Assembly (NCBI RefSeq): GCF_002953935.1
Contig: NZ_CP026514.1
Span: 1,364,001-1,428,000, forward strand
Source: Arthrobacter sp. PGP41
GTDB lineage: Bacteria > Actinomycetota > Actinomycetes > Actinomycetales > Micrococcaceae
Reading direction: 5' to 3'
Length of the DNA: 64,000 bases
Shown here: in pieces, positions 9,741 to 24,285 of the stretch
Position numbering within the stretch: position 1 is the first letter of the stretch
Layout: each line of letters opens with the position of its first letter
Position numbers and translations under genes: made by a program
The notes under the pieces: generated by a model
Databases searched by the model: none
What the model was told of the DNA's origin: nothing
Seen by the model: the letters and a program-made list of their open reading frames with translations, nothing else

Positions 9741-10655
9741 ACCAGCAGCCCGCCAGCGTTCCCTCAACCATCCAGCCGGGCCTCAGCCTGAGCTACGGCT
9801 ACGGCACCGACCGGGGACTCCGCCGGGAGCTGAACGAAGATTCCTATCTTGCTTCCGATCCTGTGTTTGCCGTGGCGGACGGGATGGGCGGCCATGAAGC
9901 AGGTGAAGTTGCCAGCGGCATGTGCGTTAGGGCCCTGGCAGGGATTCCGCAGCTCGCCACAGCGGAGCGCACTGTTACGGCCGCTGTCCTCCAGCAGTAC
10001 CTGCTCCGGGCGGACTCTTCCATCCGGGAGGCTACGGGTGCAAGGGCAGGGACCACCCTGGCCGGCGCAGTGGTGGTGGAACAAATGGGCCTGCCTTACT
10101 GGCTGGTCATGAACATCGGCGATTCCCGGACGTACCGCCTCAGCCAGGGGCGGTTTGAGCAGATCAGCGTGGACCATTCCGAGGTGCAGGAACTTGTGGA
10201 CGCGGGCGAGATCACCTCAGAGCAGGCCGCCGTCCATCCGCGCCGCCACGTTGTCACCCGCGCCCTGGGCACCGGAGACGAGACCGAGGCCGACTACTGG
10301 CTGCTCCCCGTGGAGGAAGGCGACCGTGTCCTGGTCTGCTCGGACGGCCTTACCGGCGAAGTGGCGGACGAGGATATCCTCCGCATCCTCAGCACGGTGG
10401 GCCACCCGCAGGACGCCGCCGACGCCCTGATCCAGGCTGCCCTCCGGAACGGCGGCAGCGACAACATCACGGTGATAGTGGTTGATGCCCGGAACGTCCT
10501 GAACGACGCCGGCGCCGCCACCACCGCGCCGCGGCACGATCCGGACGCAGAAGAGGCAGACACGCTGCCCCGCTCCCGTGGGAGCCAGGCGGCAACGCAG
10601 CCCTTGCCCCAGCAGGACACCGGAGCTTCTACGCCCGAAAGCGGGGAGCCGCACG

Positions 10656-10669
<14 letters not shown>
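9737..10669 (+). CDS. PP2C family protein serine/threonine phosphatase
   Basis: A 310-residue PPM/PP2C phosphatase of the bacterial PstP type. The metal-binding motifs are all present: RRELNEDSYL, VADGMGGHEAGE, LVCSDGLTGEV and GGSDNITVIVVD. There is no membrane helix, unlike mycobacterial PstP, so it should be cytoplasmic. A hydrophilic, Thr/Gln-rich tail of about 60 residues follows the catalytic core. It overlaps the FHA/RDD gene by 4 bases (ATGA) and its end overlaps the next FHA gene by 14 bases. It most likely reverses the action of the Ser/Thr kinase encoded in the same operon on the FHA partners; that pairing is inferred from context. Confidence 0.96.
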
Positions 10670-12517
<1,848 letters not shown>

Positions 12518-12521
<4 letters not shown>

Positions 12522-14236
12522 GTTCCAAACGGCCTGTAGCGCCGCCGCCCCGCATCCAGGGGTTCACGTACATCAGCCTGCTCGGTTCCGGCGGTTTTTC
12601 CGACGTCTACCTGTATGAACAGGACAGGCCGCGCCGCAAGGTGGCCGTCAAGGTCCTGCTCTCGGACCTGAAGACGGAGGGTGCCCGCCGCCGCTTCGAG
12701 TCCGAGGCCAACCTCATGGCGCAGCTGTCCTCGCACCCGTACATCGTCACCATCTTTGAAGCGGAGGTGACCGACGACGGGCACTCGTACCTGGCCATGG
12801 AGTACTGCTCCCGGCCAAGCCTGGATGTGCGGTACCGCCGGCAGCGGTTCAGCGTGGATGAAGTCCTGGCCGTCGGCATCCAGGTGGCGTCCGCCGTCGA
12901 GACTGCCCACCGCGCCGGCATCGCCCACCGCGACATCAAGCCTGCCAACATCCTGGTCACCGACTACAACCGCCCTGCCCTCACCGACTTCGGCATCTCC
13001 GGCACCCTCGCCGGTGACGGCGACGATGACTCGGGCATGTCCATCCCGTGGTCCCCGCCGGAACAGTTCACCGATGGTGCCGTGGACGGGGTGATGGTGG
13101 ATGTGTGGGCCCTCGGAGCCACGCTCTACACCCTGCTGGCCGGCCGCTCGCCGTTCGTCATGCCGGGTGCGGACAACTCACAGCGTGAGCTGATCAACCG
13201 GATCAGCAATACGCCGCTGCCGCGGCTGGGCCGCGCGGACGTTCCCGAGTCCCTGGAACAGGCCCTTTCGACGGCGATGGCCAAGGCGCCGCAGTCCCGC
13301 TATTCCTCAGCGCACGCCTTCGCCCTGGCCCTGCAACGCATCCAGGCGGAGCTTAACCTCTCCGTCACGCCCTTTGAGGTGCTTGAGGAGCCGCAGCACG
13401 AGGACAGCCGGCCGGATGACGGCTTCGAAGAAACGCGGGTCCGGAGCATCGCCGCGATCGATCCCGAGCAGACGGGCAGCGCGCCCACCTTCCCCGCCCG
13501 CACGTGGCCGCAGGCCGCCGGCGGGCAGGCAGCTGGCGGGTCAGCTGCCGCAGCGGACGCCCCGCCGTCGCGGTTTGCGCAGCCCGCGCCCGCCCCGACC
13601 AGCAGCCCCGCTACTCCTGCACCGGCGCCGCAGCCGCAGGAGTGGGCACACGCCACCGTCCTGCGCGGTGCCGCCGCGCCGGCACGCCCCGGCGAGCGCG
13701 CACAGGGCGGCAACCGTGATGAGGGTGCTGACGCCGCGGACACTACCGTCCACCGGCCGGCAAGTCGGGACGAGCCGGCAGACATGCCGCGGCCCGCTGC
13801 CGACCACGGAAAACGCAATCTATGGCTGGCGATCTCGGGCGGCACCCTGCTGGCCCTTGCCGCCGTGGTGGGCCTGGTGGTGGCAAACGCTGCACCGCAG
13901 ACACCGAAGGCAGTGGAAACCCTGCAGGCCGGCAGGCCGCCGGCCGACGCGCTGGACAACGGGACGGTGCCCGACGTGGAAGGCCTCACCGGAATGGTGT
14001 CCGGCGACGGCAACGCCTCCTTCACGTGGCTGAACCCGCAGCCCAAGGAGGGTGACACCTACAAATGGCGGGTGTACAGCATCGGAGGCGGCGGCGAATA
14101 CCAGTCCATCGCACAGCCGCCGGTCCGCGTCACGGCAAACCCGTCCGGCCAGACCTGCATCCAGGTGATGATCGTGCGCTCGGACGGAGCCTTCTCGCCG
14201 CTGGAAGAGGGCTCGATCGCCTGCGCCGGCGCATGA
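12518..14236 (+). CDS. Transmembrane serine/threonine protein kinase (PknB type)
   Basis: A 572-residue Hanks-type kinase. The Gly loop GSGGFSDV, catalytic Lys45, HRDIKPAN with Asp139, the DFG motif and SPPEQF are present, so it should be active. A Pro/Ala-rich juxtamembrane region (~290-430) leads to one membrane helix at 435-458 and an extracytoplasmic C-terminal domain of about 110 residues with no PASTA repeat. The TTG start at 12518 overlaps the previous stop (TTGA) and has GAGGA 6-7 bases upstream. With the PP2C and three FHA proteins of the operon it forms a complete write/erase/read set. The signal sensed by the outer domain is unknown. Confidence 0.96.
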
Positions 14237-14301
14237 CCGCGGCGAGCCCTGCAACCAGCTCCCAAAACAACTCAGTTCTGCCCAACGAGGAGGCACGGAA
14301 A

Positions 14302-15006
14302 ATGGGGGATCTAGCAATAGATTTCTGTGGCGAATGGTACGAGCCATCGGACGAGGACGTCTTCAATATCGGCCGCGAAGGCGACCTTGAAGTTGACGAC
14401 AATCCTTACCTGCACCGTCAGTTCCTGCAGGTGGCCCGCTATGACGGGATCTGGTGGCTCAGCAACGTGGGCAGCATGCTCTCGGCCACGGTGGCCGACG
14501 CCACCGGCGGGATGCAGGCCTGGCTGTCGCCCGGAGCCCGGATCCCGCTGGTCTTCAGCCACACGAACATCATCTTCACGGCCGGGCCCACCACCTACGA
14601 GTTTGCCGTGCACCTCAAGACCCCCTCCTTCCGGCAGGAAGCGCGCGAGGGCGACAGCAACGGCGACACCACCATCGGCCCGGTGGTGTTCACCGATTCC
14701 CAGAAGGCCCTCATCGTGGCGCTCGCAGAACCCATGCTTCGGCGGGAAGGGACCGGCTTCAGCGCCATCCCCTCGTCGGCGGCTGCCGCGAAGACACTGG
14801 GATGGGCGCTGACCCGTTTCAACCGGAAGCTCGACAATGTGTGCGACAAGCTCGACCGCGTAGGCGTGGCCGGGTTGCGGGGCGGCGGCGGCAAACTTGC
14901 CACCAACCGCCGCGCCCGGCTTGTGGAGCACGCGGTCACCTCGCACCTGGTGACCCCGGATGACCTGCACCTGCTGGAGAAGATGAGGGGCGTGGACGAG
15001 GGATGA
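14302..15006 (+). CDS. Degenerate FHA-like protein of unknown function
   Basis: The ATG at 14302 has a perfect GAGGAGG (14287-14293) 8 bases upstream and gives 234 residues (MGDLAIDFCGEW). An upstream in-frame ATG at 14233 overlaps the kinase stop as ATGA and would add 23 residues; I prefer 14302 but cannot exclude 14233. Residues ~15-90 resemble an FHA domain (FNIGREGDLEVDDNPYLH), but the Ser that contacts phosphothreonine and the usual NGT loop are not evident, so it may not bind phosphopeptides. The rest is helical with a basic, Gly-rich segment near the C-terminus. It overlaps the EssC-like ATPase gene by 4 bases. Confidence 0.8.
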   Translation: MGDLAIDFCGEWYEPSDEDVFNIGREGDLEVDDNPYLHRQFLQVARYDGIWWLSNVGSMLSATVADATGGMQAWLSPGARIPLVFSHTNIIFTAGPTTYEFAVHLKTPSFRQEAREGDSNGDTTIGPVVFTDSQKALIVALAEPMLRREGTGFSAIPSSAAAAKTLGWALTRFNRKLDNVCDKLDRVGVAGLRGGGGKLATNRRARLVEHAVTSHLVTPDDLHLLEKMRGVDEG

Positions 15007-18000
15007 GGATCCGACTGACCCTCCGCCGGGACCCTGCCGAAACGAAGGACCTGGCCGTCACCGTGGACGGCCTGGCCACCGTGGCCGATACCGCCGCCGT
15101 GCTCTGGGCCGCGGATCCGGGGCGGAAGGGCACCCCGGTGCCGGACAACCTCTCCCTGCGCATCGAAGAGGCGTTCGTCGGCGCCGGTTTGAGCGGGACC
15201 ATGCTTACACGGACGGACAACCTCCTCGAGTCCGGCCTCCGGCCGGGCTCCGTGGTTTCCCTGGCCCGGGTGAGCGCGCAGTTCGACGTGCCGGGTGGCA
15301 GCCGCGGTCCCGCGGCTGCCACCCTCCGCGTCCTTTCAGGGCCCGACGCCGGCCGCGAGTTCTCCCTGCCCGTCGGCACCAGTTACATCGGCAGGGACCG
15401 GGACGTGGACATCCGCCTCTCGGACCCCCTGACGTCCAAGCGCCACGCCCGCATCACAGTGGGTGAGGGCGTGGAAATAGTGGACACCAATTCCGCCAAC
15501 GGGCTGCTGATGGACGGGTTCCCCGTCACCCGCGCCACCCTGAACTCCTCGGACGCGGTCACGCTGGGGGACACCACCGTGACCGTGGTGCCGCTGGGGC
15601 ACAACCAGGCGGCAGCACCGACGTCGCCCCTGGTGAACTTCAACCGGTCACCGCGTGTGGTTCCCCGTTTCGAGGAACCCAAACGCGTCCTCCCGGCCGG
15701 ACCCAAGCGCCCCGAGGACCACCCGTTCCCATACATCATGATGATCGCCCCGCTGCTGATGGGTGCGGTGATCTTCGCGGTGACCGGCAACGCGCTCTCG
15801 GTGCTGTTCATGATGATGATGCCGCTCTTCATAGTGGGCCACTACGTGGACCAGAAGATGCGGAGCAGGGCCCAGCAGAAGGAACAGCTCAAGCACTTCC
15901 GGGCCGCCATGGCCGCCTTCCGGAAGGACCTCACGGAACTGCAGCAGGTTGAACGTGCCGTCCGGCTGCAGGAAGCGCCTTCGGTGAGCGACACCGTGGA
16001 TGCCATCTACAAGCTCGGTCCGCTGCTGTGGACGCACCGTCCGGAGCACACCGGCTTCCTGGGCCTTCGGTTCGGCCTGGGCACGTCACCTTCGCGGGTT
16101 CTGTTGGAGGAACCGCCAAGCAACGACACCGAGGCGCAGTACGCGCAGGAGATCCAGGACTGCCTGAAGCAGTTCCGCGACATCGAGGGTGTTCCCGTCG
16201 TCTCCCAGCTGCGCACCGCCGGGTCCCTGGGCGTTGCCGGTGCCCGCGGCCTGGTGGACGACGTCGCCCGGGGCATGGTGCTGCAGCTTGCGGGCCTCCA
16301 CTCGCCCGCGGAAGTTGTCCTCGCGGCCATCACATCCGCGCAGTCCCGGGAACGCTGGAACTGGCTGCAATGGCTGCCGCACGTGGGTTCGGGGCACAGC
16401 CCCCTTACCGGCGACCACCTGGCTGCCGGTTCGGCCGGCGGCTCCTCGCTGCTGGCCCGGCTCGAGGACCTGCTCGACGCAAGGGAAGCCGCTGCCAAAC
16501 GCCCAGGCCCGGACCTCCGTCCCGGGCTGGACCCGGCCAAACACGATGTGGACCAACCTGTCCTGCCGGCGGTCCTGGTGATCGTGGAAGACGACGCACC
16601 GGTGGACCGCGGCAGGCTCACCCGCCTTGCGGAACGGGGACCGGACTCCGGTGTCCATGTGGTCTGGGTGGCCACCGACATCCAGTCGCTTCCCGCCGCC
16701 TGCCGGGACTTCATGGTGGTAGACGGCGAACACGGCACCACCACAGGGCAGGTCCGCCTGGGCAGGCACACATACCCCGTCAGCTGCGAAAGCGTCGACG
16801 CGGAACTGGCCGCCCAGCTTGCCCGGATGCTTGCCCCAATCATGGATGTGGGCAAGCCCGTGAACGACGATTCAGACCTTCCGCGGGCCGTCTCCTACGC
16901 CACGCTGATCGGCAAGGACTTCCTGGACAACCCGCAGGCCGTGGCCGAGCGCTGGACGGAAAACAACTCCGTGCACGCCAGCGCCGTGGCCAACCGGAAG
17001 GACAGCGGCACCCTCCGCGCTTTGGTTGGTTCCAAAGGCATTGAACCCCTGTACCTGGACCTGAAAAACGAGGGCCCGCACGCCCTGGTGGGCGGCACCA
17101 CGGGTGCCGGCAAGTCCGAATTCCTGCAGTCCTGGGTGATGGGCATGGCTGCCGCCTACAGCCCGGACCGGGTCAGTTTCCTGTTCGTGGACTACAAGGG
17201 CGGGGCCGCGTTCGCGGACTGCATCAACCTGCCCCACACCGTGGGCCTGGTCACCGACCTTTCGCCGCACCTGGTCCGGCGCGCCCTCACCTCACTGCGT
17301 GCCGAACTCCACAACCGTGAGCACCTGCTGAACCGGAAGAAGGCCAAGGACCTGCTGGCCCTGCAACGGGAAGCAGACCCGGACGCGCCGCCCTACCTGG
17401 TGATCGTCGTCGATGAATTCGCCGCGCTGGCCAACGATGTACCCGAATTCGTTGACGGAGTGGTGGATGTTGCAGCCCGGGGGCGGTCGCTGGGCCTGCA
17501 CCTCATCCTGGCCACCCAGCGCCCGGCCGGCGTTATCAAGGACAGCCTCCGCGCCAATACCAACCTCAGGGTTGCCCTGCGGATGGCCGATGAGGACGAC
17601 GCCACGGACATCCTCGGCGTCCCCGATGCCGCCTACTTCGATCCGGCCATCCCCGGCCGCGGTGCGGCCAAGACCGGCCCGGGACGGATCCAGGGCTTCC
17701 AGACCGGCTACGCCGGCGGCTGGACCACGGAGAAACCGCAGCGGCCCCGGATCGACGTCGTTGAAATGGCCTTCGGTTCCGGCCCCGCCTGGGAGGCGCC
17801 GGCTCCGGAGAAACCGGAAGCGGCCGGGCCCGCCGGCCCCAACGACATCGCCAGGATGACGTCCACCATCGTCCGGGCAGCGGACGCCCTGTCCATCAAC
17901 GCCCCCCGCAAGCCGTGGCTGGACGAACTCGCCAAGACCTACGACTTCTCCAGGCTTCCCAACCCCCGCACCGACGAACAGCTGCTCCTCGGCGTGGCCG

Positions 18001-19448
18001 ACGATCCCGCCCGCCAGGCGCAGCCCACCGTGTTCTACGAGCCGGACAAGGACGGCAACATGGCCATCTACGGCACTGGCGGTTCGGGAAAGTCGGCCGC
18101 GCTGCGCGGCATCGCCATTGCCGCCGCAGTGACGCCCCGCGGCGGGCCGGTCCACGTGTACGGGATCGACTGCGGCTCCTCCGGGCTGAGCATGCTGGCG
18201 GAACTTCCGCACGTGGGCGAGGTCATCAACGGCGACGACGTTGAACGGGTCGGGCGGCTGCTGCGCCTGTTGAGGGACGTCGCCGAGCAGCGGTCGGCCC
18301 GCTTTGCCGAGGTCCGCGCGTCCACCATTGTCGAGTACCGCAAGCTGGCCGGCAGGCCTGACGAAAAGCGCATCTTTGTGCTGGTGGACGGCATGTCCGC
18401 GTTCCGGGAAGCCTACGAACACAGCAGGCTGTCCGCGCTGTGGGACATCTTCCTGCAGTTGGCGACGGACGGACGCGCTATTGGCATCCACCTTGTGGTT
18501 ACCGGAGACCGGCCCAACGCCGTGCCCGCCTCTTTGCTCGCTTCCATCCAGCGCCGCCTGGTGCTCCGCCTCTCCTCCGAGGACGACTACATGTCCATGG
18601 ACGTGCCCCGGGACGTCCTCACCGCTGCCTCGCCGCCCGGCCGTGGACTCCTGGACGGGCTGGAAGTCCAGCTGGCAGTCCTTGGCGGTAACTCCAACCT
18701 GGCGCTGCAGGCACGTGAGGTGCACAAACTCAGTGAAGCCATGCGCCGCCAGGGGCTGGATGCCGCACCGGGCATTGAAACGCTTCCGGACCAGGTGGAC
18801 CTGGATGTCCTGCCGTCCGGCAGCACCGGACTTCCGATCATTGGCGTCGACGACGAAACCCTGCGGCCGGCGGAGATCATGGCGCGGGGCCCGCTGCTCC
18901 TCGCGGGCCCGCCAGGAGCGGGCCGCACCGTGGCGCTGGTGACGCTTGCCTACGCCCTGCGGCGGTCCAACCCGGACACCGAGCTGATCTACCTCGGAGC
19001 ACGGCGCTCCGCCGTCGCCTCCCTGCCCATCTGGAACCGCTCCGTGGTGGGAGCGGACGATCTCGCGGAGGTTGTGGAGGACCTGGTTGAACATTCCTCC
19101 GGAAACCCCGGCTCCCTGGCTTTCTTCATTGAGGGCCTGACCGAGTTCACGGATACGCTGGCCGAATCGGGCGTGGCGCAGCTGGTGACTGCGTCCATCA
19201 AGGCCGACCAGTGGGTGGTGGGGGAGTCCGAAACCTCCACCTGGTCCTCGGCCTGGTCCCTCGCGCAGCCTTTCAAATCGGGCCGGCGCGGACTGCTGCT
19301 GAACCCCGGGGACATCGAAGGCGACAGCCTGCTCAACACCTCCTTGGGCCGGATCAGCCCGGACTTCATCCCGGGCCGCGGCTACGTGGTGGGACGCGGC
19401 AAGGCACGGAAAATCCAGGTGGCGCTGCCCCCGGAAAACAGGGACTGA
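15003..19448 (+). CDS. EssC/EccC-like FtsK/SpoIIIE ATPase with N-terminal FHA domain
   Basis: A 1481-residue membrane ATPase like the motor of type VII secretion. Order: an N-terminal ~90-residue beta-grasp-like segment, an intact FHA domain (~108-200; YIGRDRD, SKRHARI, NSANG), two membrane helices (~243-285), then three FtsK/SpoIIIE modules. Module 1 has Walker A GGTTGAGKSE (Lys704) and Walker B VIVVDEFAAL. Module 2 has GTGGSGKS (Lys1030) and VLVDGMS. Module 3 has GPPGAGRT, where Arg1308 replaces the Lys, and looks inactive. FHA, membrane pair and three ATPases match the Firmicutes EssC plan more than mycobacterial EccC. No WXG100 substrate gene is in the window. Confidence 0.93.
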   Translation: MRIRLTLRRDPAETKDLAVTVDGLATVADTAAVLWAADPGRKGTPVPDNLSLRIEEAFVGAGLSGTMLTRTDNLLESGLRPGSVVSLARVSAQFDVPGGSRGPAAATLRVLSGPDAGREFSLPVGTSYIGRDRDVDIRLSDPLTSKRHARITVGEGVEIVDTNSANGLLMDGFPVTRATLNSSDAVTLGDTTVTVVPLGHNQAAAPTSPLVNFNRSPRVVPRFEEPKRVLPAGPKRPEDHPFPYIMMIAPLLMGAVIFAVTGNALSVLFMMMMPLFIVGHYVDQKMRSRAQQKEQLKHFRAAMAAFRKDLTELQQVERAVRLQEAPSVSDTVDAIYKLGPLLWTHRPEHTGFLGLRFGLGTSPSRVLLEEPPSNDTEAQYAQEIQDCLKQFRDIEGVPVVSQLRTAGSLGVAGARGLVDDVARGMVLQLAGLHSPAEVVLAAITSAQSRERWNWLQWLPHVGSGHSPLTGDHLAAGSAGGSSLLARLEDLLDAREAAAKRPGPDLRPGLDPAKHDVDQPVLPAVLVIVEDDAPVDRGRLTRLAERGPDSGVHVVWVATDIQSLPAACRDFMVVDGEHGTTTGQVRLGRHTYPVSCESVDAELAAQLARMLAPIMDVGKPVNDDSDLPRAVSYATLIGKDFLDNPQAVAERWTENNSVHASAVANRKDSGTLRALVGSKGIEPLYLDLKNEGPHALVGGTTGAGKSEFLQSWVMGMAAAYSPDRVSFLFVDYKGGAAFADCINLPHTVGLVTDLSPHLVRRALTSLRAELHNREHLLNRKKAKDLLALQREADPDAPPYLVIVVDEFAALANDVPEFVDGVVDVAARGRSLGLHLILATQRPAGVIKDSLRANTNLRVALRMADEDDATDILGVPDAAYFDPAIPGRGAAKTGPGRIQGFQTGYAGGWTTEKPQRPRIDVVEMAFGSGPAWEAPAPEKPEAAGPAGPNDIARMTSTIVRAADALSINAPRKPWLDELAKTYDFSRLPNPRTDEQLLLGVADDPARQAQPTVFYEPDKDGNMAIYGTGGSGKSAALRGIAIAAAVTPRGGPVHVYGIDCGSSGLSMLAELPHVGEVINGDDVERVGRLLRLLRDVAEQRSARFAEVRASTIVEYRKLAGRPDEKRIFVLVDGMSAFREAYEHSRLSALWDIFLQLATDGRAIGIHLVVTGDRPNAVPASLLASIQRRLVLRLSSEDDYMSMDVPRDVLTAASPPGRGLLDGLEVQLAVLGGNSNLALQAREVHKLSEAMRRQGLDAAPGIETLPDQVDLDVLPSGSTGLPIIGVDDETLRPAEIMARGPLLLAGPPGAGRTVALVTLAYALRRSNPDTELIYLGARRSAVASLPIWNRSVVGADDLAEVVEDLVEHSSGNPGSLAFFIEGLTEFTDTLAESGVAQLVTASIKADQWVVGESETSTWSSAWSLAQPFKSGRRGLLLNPGDIEGDSLLNTSLGRISPDFIPGRGYVVGRGKARKIQVALPPENRD

Positions 19449-19463
19449 CGATCGTGCCAGGCG

Positions 19464-19505
19464 GGGGCCGCAGATCCCTGTGAATTGCGGCTGATTTGCG
19501 GCCCC
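19464..19505 (+). terminator. Possible hairpin after the EssC-like gene
   Basis: Nine-base arms (ggggccgca / tgcggcccc) enclose 24 bases in the 132-bp gap after the ATPase gene. No T-run follows, so intrinsic termination is doubtful; it could be an mRNA-end structure. Confidence 0.4.
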
Positions 19506-19580
19506 TGGCGAGGGTGTAGAAGACTACCGGGGACACCAGAAAGCCGCAGCGGGGGGACTGCGCGCGTCGAAAGGTAGCAA

Positions 19581-20180
19581 ATGTTCCCGTCCCTACCAGG
19601 ATTCCGCGCTGCCTCGGCGACGGCATCGGCCGCTGTCCTGGCCAGCACCCTGTGTCTCCTCCCGGCCAGCCCGGCGACCGCCGAGTCCCCGGAACCCGAA
19701 CCGGCGTCCACAACGTCCCCTGGCCTGTGCCTCGTGTTCTGCGGGCAAGATCCCGCAGACAATCCGAATCCCGCGGAGCCCACCCGGACCCAGAAACCCA
19801 AGGAACCCGAAGGCCCGCCGGTTTCACCGGCCGATCCCGCGCCGGCCCCTCCGGAGCAGCCCGCTCCTTCGGTCGCGCCACCTGCCGAACCTGATCCCTT
19901 GCAGGCAGCCCCGTCGGCGGAAGCCGAAGATTCAGCCACCCCTTCGGCCACGGCAACGGGACTCACGGCTTCCCCACCGCCCACCGGCGCATCAAGCGGG
20001 CGGGACTGGAATACGCCCGTCACCAAGTCCGCCAAGGCCACGCGGGTTGCGGCAGTCGCGCCCGACGGGGACTCCGGTGGCGGCCCCGCCCTCCTGCCAG
20101 TCATTGCCGGCATCCTGCTGCTGGGCGCCGCCGCCGCATCCTTCGCATGGTGGGGCAGGAACCGCCTCCGGGCGCACTGA
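19581..20180 (+). CDS. Exported Pro-rich protein with C-terminal membrane anchor
   Basis: A 199-residue protein with an N-terminal signal peptide (hydrophobic stretch about residues 10-33 ending ASPATAES), a long Pro/Ala/Glu/Thr-rich low-complexity middle and a C-terminal helix (VIAGILLLGAAAASFAWW) followed by a short Arg-rich tail. There is no LPXTG sorting signal. The topology is that of a type I membrane protein with an extended extracellular stalk. It lies 132 bases after the EssC-like ATPase and is the last gene of the locus. Its role is unknown; a surface component or partner of the locus is plausible. I recognise no family beyond composition. Confidence 0.8.
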   Translation: MFPSLPGFRAASATASAAVLASTLCLLPASPATAESPEPEPASTTSPGLCLVFCGQDPADNPNPAEPTRTQKPKEPEGPPVSPADPAPAPPEQPAPSVAPPAEPDPLQAAPSAEAEDSATPSATATGLTASPPPTGASSGRDWNTPVTKSAKATRVAAVAPDGDSGGGPALLPVIAGILLLGAAAASFAWWGRNRLRAH

Positions 20181-20205
20181 CCGGGGACCCGCTCACCTGC
20201 CTTGA

Positions 20206-23267
<3,062 letters not shown>

Positions 23268-23323
23268 CTGATAGTTCGGTCACGGAGAGGGGATTTTCGC
23301 GGGGTGCTACCGGCGGGTACCAC

Positions 23324-23329
23324 TAGCAT
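23324..23329 (+). promoter_or_regulatory. Candidate -10 element for a leaderless transcript
   Basis: TAGCAT lies 6 bases upstream of the GTG at 23336, which places the expected transcription start at or next to the start codon. No Shine-Dalgarno is present, so the GNAT mRNA is probably leaderless. No convincing -35 was seen. Confidence 0.45.
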
Positions 23330-23335
23330 TGACGG

Positions 23336-23839
23336 GTGCAGCACCACATAACCGTCCGTCCCGCCGTGGCAACGGATTACGACGCCGTTGCCCGCATCAC
23401 GCGTGATTCCTACCTCGCGGCGGGCTACTTCGAGGACGCCGACCACCCTTATATGCGCACAATCCAGGACGTTGCGCTGAGGGCCGCGAACGCCACCATC
23501 TGGGTGGCCGAGCGGGACGGCAAGGTGGTTGGTTCGGTGACACTGGCGCGAGCCGGGGAACCGTACGCGGATATCGCCCTTGATGACGAGCTGGAGTTCC
23601 GGATGCTGGTGGTGGACCCGGCCGTGCAGCGCACCGGCGCAGGCAAGGCCATGGTGGAAGCCATCCTCGAATACGCCAGGCAACTGGACGGTATCCGGGC
23701 CGTCGCGCTTACCACCGGGCAAACCTGGGAAAGCGCCCACGGCCTTTACCGCAAGACTGGCTTTACCCGTGTGCCCGAGCGCGATTGGCTGGTTCCCGGA
23801 ACTGACATAAAACTGCTGGTTTACCGGCTGGACCTGTAG
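23336..23839 (+). CDS. GNAT family N-acetyltransferase
   Basis: A 167-residue single-domain GNAT. The acetyl-CoA site region reads RMLVVDPAVQRTGAGKAMV, with the Q/R-x-x-G-x-G/A signature as QRTGAG, and the C-terminal HGLYRKTGF motif is standard. The GTG at 23336 is chosen because it aligns with Q-H-H-I-T-V-R-P, a typical GNAT opening, and sits just after a -10 element. The acyl acceptor is unknown. A RidA gene follows 46 bases later on the same strand. Confidence 0.92.
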   Translation: MQHHITVRPAVATDYDAVARITRDSYLAAGYFEDADHPYMRTIQDVALRAANATIWVAERDGKVVGSVTLARAGEPYADIALDDELEFRMLVVDPAVQRTGAGKAMVEAILEYARQLDGIRAVALTTGQTWESAHGLYRKTGFTRVPERDWLVPGTDIKLLVYRLDL

Positions 23840-23885
23840 CAGCCCTACAGTGGTGCCGACCCAATCCAGTATTGAAAGGCCCACC

Positions 23886-24269
23886 ATGCGCAAAACCTTC
23901 GGCACCGGCTCCGTCTGGGAACAGACCCTCGGCTACTCCCGCGCCGTCCAGGTGGACAACACCCTCTACATCTCGGCCACCGCGGCCAGCGGCGAGGACG
24001 GGATCGTGGGGGAGGACTTCTACACCCAGACCCAGTACATCCTGCAGAAACTCGGCAAGGTCCTGGCTGACGCCGGCTTCAGCTTCGAGGACGTCGTCCA
24101 GTCCAAGCTGTACCTGACGGACATCAGCAAGTGGGAGGAAGCCGGCCGTGCCCACGGCGAGGTGTTCGGCGAGATCCGCCCCACGCTGTCCCTGGTGCAC
24201 GTCCTCCCGTTCCTGGACCCCAGGATGCTCGTGGAAATCGAGCTCGTTGCCCACAGGAGCGCAAGCTAG
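23886..24269 (+). CDS. RidA family protein
   Basis: A 127-residue Rid/YjgF/UK114 family protein. Members of the archetypal RidA group hydrolyse reactive enamine/imine intermediates from PLP enzymes; others have different or unknown activity. The ATG at 23886 is 6 bases after GAAAGG and fits the family's N-terminus better than an upstream in-frame GTG at 23850. The conserved C-terminal region (RPTLSLVHV, MLVEIELVAH) is intact. The sequence QKLGKVLADAGFSFEDVV matches the family's central helix. Subgroup assignment is uncertain. Confidence 0.93.
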   Translation: MRKTFGTGSVWEQTLGYSRAVQVDNTLYISATAASGEDGIVGEDFYTQTQYILQKLGKVLADAGFSFEDVVQSKLYLTDISKWEEAGRAHGEVFGEIRPTLSLVHVLPFLDPRMLVEIELVAHRSAS

Positions 24270-24285
24270 CCCAGGACCACCCGGC

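Noticed and set aside
17292..19094. A 600-residue open frame on the - strand inside the EssC-like gene
   Set aside because: High-GC shadow of a real gene: no ribosome site, no family features, and the + strand frame has complete domain motifs.
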